A DNA stretch of 20,717 bases from JAKSUT01 sp045616505 (GTDB lineage Bacteria; Cyanobacteriota; Vampirovibrionia; Gastranaerophilales; Gastranaerophilaceae), in assembly GCA_045616505.1 (NCBI GenBank), contig JAZLGV010000108.1, positions 1-20,717 of the forward strand, read 5' to 3'. Positions within the stretch are counted from its first letter, which is position 1. Each line of letters begins with the position of its first letter. This document shows positions 14,743 to 20,717 of this stretch, in pieces. Below the pieces are notes generated by a model that made no database searches, was not told the origin of the DNA, and saw only the letters and a list, made by a program, of their open reading frames with translations. A program made the position numbers and the translations under genes.

Positions 14743-16335
14743 TTATGCTATTAAACTTATGTATTTTGATGTTTTCACACCATCAATAGAATTAATTTTT
14801 GATAATACATCTTCATTAACTTCTGTATTTGTATTGATAATCATCAAAGAATCATCATTTTGTTTTTGAACAACGTGCATATCATTAATGTTTATTCCTG
14901 CTTCACCAATAACAGTTGCAACTTTTGCAATCATTGATGGTTTATTTTCGTGCGGAATTAACAACATATTTTCTTGTGGTTCAATACTTGTTACATAATT
15001 ATTTATTTGAACAACTCTTTGAACACCTTCAGCAATCATTGCACCTTTAACAATAGCAAAACTTCCGTTTGTAGAAATCAATTTCACAGAAATTGAGCCA
15101 ATAAAGTCGCCTGAAGTTGCACTTTTTGAAATAGTAACATTAATACCTTTTTCTTTTGCAATTATTGGAGCATTTACGAAATTAACATTGTCTGTAAATG
15201 AAGCAAATACCCCTTTTAAAATAGCTGTTTCTAGTGGAGAAACATCCAAATTTGCTAATGAACCTTTTACTGCAATTTCAATTTCTGACAAATTCGCACC
15301 TAGTATCTGCATTGAAATACTACCGATATTTTCAGCAAGTTGCATATAATCTTTTACAGGTTCTAATTTTGAAGGTTTCAAAGACGGAATATTAACAGCG
15401 CTTGAAGCAGAACCACCTGTCAAAACTGATTTAATTTGATTTGCAACATCAATTGCAACATTTAATTGTGCTTCAGATGTACTTGCACCCAAATGCGGAG
15501 TTAAAACAATATTACCTTCAGCACCAAACAATGGAGAAGCCTTAACGTCAGGCTCTGTTTCGTAAACATCAAGAGCAACACCTGAAACTTGACCTGAAGC
15601 AAGTGCATCTTTCAATGCAGCTTCATCCATTACACCACCTCTTGCGCAATTTATAAGTTTTACACCTTTTTTCATTTTGGCGATTGTATCTTTGTTTATC
15701 ATGTGAGTTGTTTCTTTAGTTTTTGGAACATGCACAGTAATATAGTCGCATTGTCCCCAGAATTTATCATAAGAATCAACATATTCACAACCCAAAGCCT
15801 CAACAGCCTCTTTTGTCGTATATGGGTCACAAACAATTACTCTCATACCAAGAGCCAAAGCAACTTGTGCAACGTGAGTACCGATTTTTCCAATACCAAT
15901 TACACCTAAAGTTTTTCCAAAAACTTCAACACCAGTAAATTTTGAGCGTTCCCACAAGCCTTCTTTTGTACTTTTAACAGCCGTAGGAATATTTCTAGAC
16001 ATTGCCAACATTAATGCCAATGTATGTTCAGCTGCAGCATTTGTATTACCGTCAGGGGAATTAACAACAATAACACCTTTTTTAGTAGCAGCATCTAAAT
16101 CTATATTATCTACACCAACACCTGCTCTACCAACAATTTTTAAATTTTGAGCAGCTTCAAATACTTTTTTAGTTACTTTTGTTTGACTTCTTACCATCAA
16201 AGCATCATATTCTTTAATCTTTTCGCACAATTCGTCTTCGGGCATAGTAGGTAACAAATCAACCTCAATGCCATCACCTTCTTTTAGAATTTGCTTTGCA
16301 ATATCATTAATCTTATCTGTAACCAAAACCTTCAT
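14743..16335 (-). CDS. serA: D-3-phosphoglycerate dehydrogenase, long (ACT-containing) form
   Basis: SerA oxidises 3-phosphoglycerate to 3-phosphohydroxypyruvate with NAD, the entry step of serine synthesis. The 530 residues match the long form. There is a substrate-binding N-terminus, a Rossmann domain with GIGKIG (147-152), and the catalytic set R232 (NCARGG), E261 (ETEPD) and H281 (TPHLGAS). An allosteric substrate-binding domain follows (about 325-450), then a C-terminal ACT domain (about 455-530), which normally senses serine. GGGGG five bases before the ATG is a strong ribosome-binding site. It heads a minus-strand operon with purA and hemW. A terminator hairpin lies just upstream, so it probably has its own promoter in the 16336-16373 gap, although I cannot pick out clear boxes there. 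Confidence 0.96.
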   Translation of the reverse strand: MKVLVTDKINDIAKQILKEGDGIEVDLLPTMPEDELCEKIKEYDALMVRSQTKVTKKVFEAAQNLKIVGRAGVGVDNIDLDAATKKGVIVVNSPDGNTNAAAEHTLALMLAMSRNIPTAVKSTKEGLWERSKFTGVEVFGKTLGVIGIGKIGTHVAQVALALGMRVIVCDPYTTKEAVEALGCEYVDSYDKFWGQCDYITVHVPKTKETTHMINKDTIAKMKKGVKLINCARGGVMDEAALKDALASGQVSGVALDVYETEPDVKASPLFGAEGNIVLTPHLGASTSEAQLNVAIDVANQIKSVLTGGSASSAVNIPSLKPSKLEPVKDYMQLAENIGSISMQILGANLSEIEIAVKGSLANLDVSPLETAILKGVFASFTDNVNFVNAPIIAKEKGINVTISKSATSGDFIGSISVKLISTNGSFAIVKGAMIAEGVQRVVQINNYVTSIEPQENMLLIPHENKPSMIAKVATVIGEAGININDMHVVQKQNDDSLMIINTNTEVNEDVLSKINSIDGVKTSKYISLIA

Positions 16336-16373
16336 AATATCCCCCTTAAATAAATCCAGTATTTCTTAAAAAT

Positions 16374-16408
16374 AAAAGACACGATTTCAAATCAAAAACC
16401 GTGCTTTT
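16374..16408 (-). terminator. Rho-independent terminator of the small upstream gene
   Basis: Read on the minus strand, AAAAGCACGGTTT pairs with AAATCGTGTCTTTT as a 13-bp stem (one G-T pair, one bulged T) around an 8-base loop. A TTTTATTTTTAAG tract follows. It sits six bases after the stop of the 115-residue gene and before serA, separating the two transcripts. Confidence 0.85.
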
Positions 16409-16414
16409 ATATAC

Positions 16415-16762
16415 TTAAAATGGTTTTGTTTGATTTAATTTCAATCTTAATTCTCTAAACCTTGCGATATCTTCTTGTGCTTTTCCAGATTCTTTGAAAA
16501 CTGCTTGAGCAGAAGGATGAACCATCAAAACATAATCCATGTGAATTTCCAAGAAATTGTATCTACGTGGAGTTTGACTACCATTTCTTGAATAAATTTC
16601 AGCATTTGTAACTGCTAAAAATCTTCTTTCTTTATCGTTCAACAAATCTGTTAATTCACGATTTGTACTTGTGTATTTTGAAACGTGAACAGTACCTTTT
16701 ATATCATAATCTACTGTTAAAATGCTTACCTCTATAGGAATTGTATCAATGTTTTTTGCCAT
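16415..16762 (-). CDS. Conserved-looking small cytoplasmic protein of unknown function
   Basis: A 115-residue soluble protein without signal peptide, membrane segment or Cys. The first 70 residues look like a small beta domain (alternating hydrophobic residues in IPIEVSILTVDYDIKGTVHV and FLAVTNAEIY), followed by FLEIHMDYVLMVHPSAQA and a charged helical C-terminus. I do not recognise it securely; it resembles small beta-barrel domains that occur as hypothetical proteins. AAGGTAAGG before the ATG is a good ribosome-binding site. It has its own near-consensus promoter and a strong terminator, so it is a single-gene transcript, probably well expressed. That isolation contrasts with the packed operons around it. 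Confidence 0.8.
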   Translation of the reverse strand: MAKNIDTIPIEVSILTVDYDIKGTVHVSKYTSTNRELTDLLNDKERRFLAVTNAEIYSRNGSQTPRRYNFLEIHMDYVLMVHPSAQAVFKESGKAQEDIARFRELRLKLNQTKPF

Positions 16763-16792
16763 AGCCTTACCTTTTCTCGTATTTACTTATCT

Positions 16793-16821
16793 ATAATACA
16801 ATTATTTTTTTGAATTGTCTA
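16793..16821 (-). promoter_or_regulatory. Near-consensus promoter of the 115-residue gene
   Basis: Read on the minus strand, a -35 TAGACA (16816-16821) and a -10 TATTAT (16793-16798) are separated by exactly 17 bases. Each matches the sigma-70 consensus at five of six positions. The -35 lies inside the 3' end of yitT. The predicted leader is about 25 bases and carries the AAGGTAAGG ribosome-binding site. Confidence 0.75.
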
Positions 16822-17734
16822 GTATTTTTGATTTTTTTGATTTTTTTCTTGATTTTTTTATAAGTTTTGAAATAGCTTTTGTATCAAAAAGTTGATGATC
16901 TTTAATTCTAGTACCTTCAACCTCGTGAACATTTTCAACTGAAATAAATGCTTTTGGATCTATACTTTTTACAATAGATTTCAAAGAAGTTAATTCTAAA
17001 CGAGAAACTACGCAAAAAATCAACTCTTTCTCCACTCCTGAATATCCACCTTTGGCATTTATATAAGTAACACCAATATCCATATTTTTAATCAATGAAT
17101 CACCAATTTCTTTTGCATTATTTGAAACAATATTAACCGATTTAGCTTCAGAAAATCCGTCAATTACGATATCAATAACTTTATATGTAATAAAGTAAGT
17201 TAAAATTGAATACATAGCCTGTTGAGGACCATATAAAAAACCTGCGGCAGTATAAATAAAAACGTTAAAAAACATTATAATTTCACCAACAGAAAAACCG
17301 AATTTTTTAGAAATACTAATTGCTAAAATTTCAGTTCCGTCCATTGCTGCACTATTTCTTAAAACTAGCCCTACACCAAACCCAAGAATGATACCACCAT
17401 ATACTGTTGCTAAAAGCAAATCTTGAGTAGCATGATGATTATGGAACAAGTTTACACTCATACCCAAAATCAAAGTTGCATAAGCCATTCTCAACACAAA
17501 AAATTTGCCTAATTTATGAAATGCCAATAATATAAACGGCAAATTCAAAAGCAAAATAGCCAAACCTAAATTAAACTTTGTGACATAACTAAACATCATT
17601 GAGATACCAATGATACCACCGTCAATCATGTTATTCGGAACTAAAAAGCCTTCCAAAGCAATAGCCGCAATAAATGGTCCAATTGTTAAAAAGAAAAATT
17701 TAGTAAAAAAGTTTTTGTCTAATTTAATTCCCAT
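16802..17734 (-). CDS. YitT-family membrane protein (DUF161/DUF2179)
   Basis: A 310-residue protein with about five to six membrane helices in the first 190 residues, carrying the two YitT repeat signatures (GGIIGISM near 39-46 and DGTEILAISISKKFG near 132-146). A cytoplasmic DUF2179 domain (about 225-285) contains GVTYINAKGGYSG, and the Lys-rich tail is typical of many family members. The family is membrane-bound, widespread and without an agreed function; a transporter role is often suspected. It follows cdaA after 45 bases. The ATG at 17734 lacks a clear ribosome-binding site, and a -10 box ends six bases upstream, so a leaderless transcript is possible. Confidence 0.88.
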   Translation of the reverse strand: MGIKLDKNFFTKFFFLTIGPFIAAIALEGFLVPNNMIDGGIIGISMMFSYVTKFNLGLAILLLNLPFILLAFHKLGKFFVLRMAYATLILGMSVNLFHNHHATQDLLLATVYGGIILGFGVGLVLRNSAAMDGTEILAISISKKFGFSVGEIIMFFNVFIYTAAGFLYGPQQAMYSILTYFITYKVIDIVIDGFSEAKSVNIVSNNAKEIGDSLIKNMDIGVTYINAKGGYSGVEKELIFCVVSRLELTSLKSIVKSIDPKAFISVENVHEVEGTRIKDHQLFDTKAISKLIKKSRKKSKKSKILDNSKK

Positions 17735-17740
17735 AAACCA

Positions 17741-17769
17741 ATTTTACTAAAAGCCAAAATAAAAGTCTA
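17741..17769 (-). promoter_or_regulatory. Candidate promoter of yitT, leaderless arrangement
   Basis: Read on the minus strand, TAGACT (17764-17769) and TAAAAT (17741-17746) are 17 bases apart. The -10 ends six bases before the yitT ATG, so transcription would begin at about the start codon. The spacing is the same as at ispG. Confidence 0.5.
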
Positions 17770-17779
17770 GTTTAAAAAA

Positions 17780-18694
17780 TTAATTTACACTTTTTTTATC
17801 TTCGTTCTTTTTAATTGAAATTAAATTATTTATTTTTAAAATAGATTTAGATTCAGATTTATCTTTTTCTTCGCAACCCAAAATACCTTCTAAATCTTTT
17901 TTCAAAGTTGTTAAATCTTCGTATTTTTTGATTGTGCCGCCCAAACAAATTGAAACATCTCCAGTTTCTTCAGAAACAACTAAACAAGCCGCATCTGAAA
18001 CTTCTGACATTCCAATTGCAGCTCTGTGACGTGTTCCATATTTCCAACTTAATGTTGGATCTTCTGTTAAAGGTAACAAAACACCACAAGAAGAAATTCT
18101 ATTATTATCAATAACCATAGCGCCATCATGTAATGGTGTATTTGGGTGAAAAATAGTCAAAATAAGTTCTGTTTTAACATCAGCATTAATTTTTGTACCT
18201 ACATCGTAATAATTATTTGCTGAAATATCTTTTTGAAAGACTATCAATGCACCTGTACGTGTTTTTGACAAATATTTTGCTGCTTCAACAATTTCTTTTA
18301 CAACATCCTTTGTTTTTGTTTTAGAAGTTGTATTACTATGTTTCCAAAAACCAATACTGATAAACCCAGGCTGTCCTAAATAGCCTAAAAAACGTCTTAA
18401 TTCAGGTTGGAATACAACAATTAAACTTAATGTAATCAACCAAGTACAAGCTTTTAAAAACATACCAATAATTTGCAAGTTTATAACAATCAAAAATTCG
18501 CTTAAAATCCAAGCGAAAAATAAGATTATAACACCTTTTATAAGTTTTTCAGATTGAGTATTTTTAATAAGTTTTTTATAAACAATAGAAATTAACAACA
18601 CAATGATTAATAATTCGACAGCATCATCCCAAGAAAAACCTAATCTCAAGGCATTAACATCATCGTAAAAAGTATTTACAAGAGTATTAATCAT
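17780..18694 (-). CDS. cdaA: Membrane diadenylate cyclase (c-di-AMP synthase), CdaA type
   Basis: CdaA joins two ATP into c-di-AMP, a second messenger controlling potassium and osmotic balance and cell-wall state. The 304 residues show three N-terminal membrane helices (about 27-42, 53-70 and 76-95), the FQPELRRFLGYLG linker, and a DAC domain (about 130-260). The catalytic motifs are DGA (190-192, in PLHDGAMV) and RHR (222-224, in YGTRHRAA). The Lys/Ser-rich C-terminal tail is poorly conserved. The start overlaps the lysA stop by 8 bp, implying translational coupling; its ribosome-binding site is weak. Its usual firmicute partners cdaR and glmM are not next to it. Here it lies between lysA and yitT. 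Confidence 0.94.
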   Translation of the reverse strand: MINTLVNTFYDDVNALRLGFSWDDAVELLIIVLLISIVYKKLIKNTQSEKLIKGVIILFFAWILSEFLIVINLQIIGMFLKACTWLITLSLIVVFQPELRRFLGYLGQPGFISIGFWKHSNTTSKTKTKDVVKEIVEAAKYLSKTRTGALIVFQKDISANNYYDVGTKINADVKTELILTIFHPNTPLHDGAMVIDNNRISSCGVLLPLTEDPTLSWKYGTRHRAAIGMSEVSDAACLVVSEETGDVSICLGGTIKKYEDLTTLKKDLEGILGCEEKDKSESKSILKINNLISIKKNEDKKSVN

Positions 18695-20021
18695 TTGCGT
18701 CCAATCTATTCAACATTACATCATGCGAAATTAAATCTTCTAAAGATTCTCTCTTTACTATAATAGCAGATTGTGATTTTTTTACAAGTACCATTGCTGG
18801 TTTTAATACTCTATTATAATTACTAGACATAGAATAATTATAAGCGCCCGTATTAAAAAAACATAAAATATCACCTTCTTCAACTTGAGGCAATTTTACA
18901 TCTTTAACTAAAATATCACCAGACTCACAATATCTACCAGCAATCGTAACTATTTCAGAAGCAGTCCAATCAGCTTTGTTTGCAACTTGAACAGAATATT
19001 CTGCTTGATACAAACTTGGACGAGGATTGTCTGCCATCCCTCCATTTACGGCAACATATTTTGTCGCATTTGGAACTTGTTTTGAACTTCCAACAGTATA
19101 TAAAGTAACACACGCTGTTGAAATAATACTTCTGCCAGGCTCAATAAAAATTGTTGGACTTTCAACGCCGTACTTTTCAATACTTTTATTTAAAGCATCA
19201 ACAATAACATCAGCAAACTCAAAAACTGATGGTGGATTATCTTGTTCGGTATATTTAACACCAATACCACCACCAATGTTTAATTCAGATAAATTCAAAG
19301 AAAATTTTTCATTTATTCTTGCTAATTCTTTTACAAGAATATCAATTTCATCATTATACACATTAGTTTCAAAAATTTGAGAACCAATGTGAGCATGTAG
19401 CCCTTTTAAATTTAGATTTTTATACTGTTCAACGATTAAAGAAATTGCTTCATCAATTTGAGACATATCAAACCCAAATTTTGAATCTAAGTGTCCAGTT
19501 TGAATATATTCATGCGTGTGACATTCAATTCCAGGAGTAATTCTCAATAACACATCAACCGTTTTATTTTTTGCAGCAGCAAGCTCATTCAATAATGACA
19601 ATTCAAAAAAGTTATCAACTGAAACATGACCAACCCCACAATCAATTGCCATATTTAATTCATCAACTGATTTATTGTTTCCATTCAACAAAACTTTTGA
19701 CATATCAGCACCTGCTGATTTTACTGTGAAAAGTTCTCCGTCAGAAACGCAATCAAAACCAAACCCTTCTGACGCAACGATTTTTGCAACAGACAAATTC
19801 ATCATAGCTTTTGAAGCATATAAAAAATTTATTTTTTCATATTTTGAAAAAGCTTCTTTATATTCCTTACAAATAGTTCTTAAACTATTTTCATCTAACA
19901 CATACAAAGGAGTTCCATATTTATCTGCCAATTCAGTTAAATCACAACCGCCTATAACAAGATTTCCATTATCATTAATTTCAGTAGTAAGTGGTTTCAA
20001 ACTTTGATTAGTAGAATTCAT
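18687..20021 (-). CDS. lysA: Diaminopimelate decarboxylase
   Basis: LysA removes CO2 from meso-diaminopimelate to give L-lysine, the last step of the DAP pathway, using PLP. The 444 residues contain an alanine-racemase-type barrel with the PLP lysine K71 (FLYASKAM), HIGSQ (211-215), the phosphate-binding GGGIG (250-254) and EPGRS (294-298). The C-terminal beta domain has CESGD (365-369), where the Cys and Glu complete the active site across the dimer, and TGAYNYSMSSNYN near 391-403. AAGGAT before the ATG supports the start. It is 40 bases after pyrG and overlaps cdaA by 8 bp. Linking DAP consumption to c-di-AMP synthesis may help balance wall growth, but that is inference from context. Confidence 0.96.
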   Translation of the reverse strand: MNSTNQSLKPLTTEINDNGNLVIGGCDLTELADKYGTPLYVLDENSLRTICKEYKEAFSKYEKINFLYASKAMMNLSVAKIVASEGFGFDCVSDGELFTVKSAGADMSKVLLNGNNKSVDELNMAIDCGVGHVSVDNFFELSLLNELAAAKNKTVDVLLRITPGIECHTHEYIQTGHLDSKFGFDMSQIDEAISLIVEQYKNLNLKGLHAHIGSQIFETNVYNDEIDILVKELARINEKFSLNLSELNIGGGIGVKYTEQDNPPSVFEFADVIVDALNKSIEKYGVESPTIFIEPGRSIISTACVTLYTVGSSKQVPNATKYVAVNGGMADNPRPSLYQAEYSVQVANKADWTASEIVTIAGRYCESGDILVKDVKLPQVEEGDILCFFNTGAYNYSMSSNYNRVLKPAMVLVKKSQSAIIVKRESLEDLISHDVMLNRLDAND

Positions 20022-20061
20022 AATTTATCCTTATTAATATGTCAAACTCAAATTTAAAAAA

Positions 20062-20717
20062 CTATTTTTTTGAAGCTTTTTTGGCATTTTTCATCGCAGC
20101 ATCAATCAACCCAGCAAATAATGGATGAGGATTTTCAGGTCTTGATTTAAATTCTGGATGGAATTGAGAAGCAACAAACCAATCAAGATTTGGAAGTTCA
20201 ACCATTTCAGCAAGCATTTTATCCGGAGATAAACCTGAGAACACCAAACCTTTTTCTTCTAATGCAGCTCTGTATTCATTATTAACTTCGTATCTGTGTC
20301 TATGACGTTCAAATATTTTTGTAGCACCATAAGCTTTGTGAGCTTTTGAGTTTTTCTTAACTTGACATTCATATTGACCCAAACGCATTGTACCGCCATA
20401 ACCATTAACGTTCTTTTGCTCTAGCATCAAATCTATAACAGGATTTGGAGTATTTTCATCAAATTCAGTTGAATTTGCATCTTTCAAACCTAAAACATTT
20501 CTTGCATACTCAATAACTGCACATTGCATACCTAAGCAAAGACCTAAGAATGGTAAATTGTTTTCTCTTGCATATTTAATAACATTCAATTTACCTTCAA
20601 TACCTCTTACGCCAAAGCCACCTGGAACAACAACAGCATCGACTTCTTTTAACAATTTTTTAGTATTATCAAAACTTACACATTCTTCTGAATTAATCCA
20701 TTTAATTTCGATTTTTG
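20062..20717 (-). CDS. pyrG: CTP synthase, C-terminal part (5' end beyond the window)
   Basis: The frame stays open to the right edge, giving the last 217 residues of PyrG, which aminates UTP to CTP with glutamine-derived ammonia. The visible part is the glutamine amidotransferase domain. KIEIKWINSEE and VDAVVVPGGFGVRGIEGK open the domain. The nucleophile Cys lies in GLCLGMQ (codon near 20538), and the His-Glu pair lies in SQFHPEFKSRP. The RHRHRYEVN segment is typical of CTP synthase rather than of GuaA or CarA. The C-terminal tail (AAMKNAKKASKK) is Lys-rich. A TTG at 20655 is not the start, because conserved residues continue upstream in frame. It is the most upstream gene seen of the pyrG-lysA-cdaA-yitT group. 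Confidence 0.95.
   Translation of the reverse strand, partial: KIEIKWINSEECVSFDNTKKLLKEVDAVVVPGGFGVRGIEGKLNVIKYARENNLPFLGLCLGMQCAVIEYARNVLGLKDANSTEFDENTPNPVIDLMLEQKNVNGYGGTMRLGQYECQVKKNSKAHKAYGATKIFERHRHRYEVNNEYRAALEEKGLVFSGLSPDKMLAEMVELPNLDWFVASQFHPEFKSRPENPHPLFAGLIDAAMKNAKKASKK

Noticed and set aside
20017..20045. Perfect -35 TTGACA with 17-base spacing to TATGAA on the minus strand, before lysA
   Set aside because: The -10 would overlap the lysA start codon, so transcription would begin inside lysA and lose its ATG. It cannot serve lysA, and no downstream start nearby would benefit.

Overview
This 20.7-kb window is a strongly AT-rich, gene-dense stretch of a bacterial chromosome using the standard code (TAA, TAG and TGA all end genes). 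I see no mobile element, CRISPR array, tRNA, rRNA or phage gene, and the longest gap between genes is about 120 bases. The best guess for the host is a non-photosynthetic relative of Cyanobacteria (Melainabacteria/Vampirovibrionia, possibly gut Gastranaerophilales). This rests on the base composition, a lysA-cdaA gene pair that I recall as typical of cyanobacteria, a short anaerobe-type IspG, and a secreted GHL10-family hydrolase. It is an inference, about 60% sure.

Layout. Positions 1-350 hold the 3' end of a coiled-coil protein and a terminator. Positions 351-2566 hold a YfcE-type phosphoesterase on the minus strand, divergent from ispG, followed by a small secreted protein. Positions 2563-8341 (minus) are a compact nuoJKLMN operon encoding five membrane-arm subunits of respiratory complex I. 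Positions 8461-12377 (plus) are a tightly packed four-gene operon: secreted TPR protein, secreted GHL10 hydrolase, small Cys-rich protein, M20 peptidase. Positions 12367-16335 (minus) are serA-purA-hemW. Positions 16415-16762 are a small gene with its own promoter and terminator. Positions 16802-20717 (minus) are pyrG (partial)-lysA-cdaA-yitT.

Most genes are housekeeping: isoprenoid (ispG), serine (serA), purine (purA), pyrimidine (pyrG) and lysine/peptidoglycan (lysA) synthesis, heme handling (hemW) and c-di-AMP signalling (cdaA).

The part most worth a second look is the nuo operon. The genes are full length and keep the canonical order, yet gapless by-eye alignment with E. coli shows that many residues required for proton translocation are replaced in NuoJ, NuoK, NuoL and NuoM. 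NuoN keeps its whole set. The operon begins at a divergent promoter, so the quinone-binding and soluble subunits (NuoA-I) are not upstream of it. This looks like a complex-I-related membrane module with altered or reduced proton coupling rather than a textbook complex I.

Smaller points are two genes (ispG, yitT) whose -10 boxes lie six bases before the start codon and so look leaderless, and two convergent gene pairs that overlap at their stop codons.
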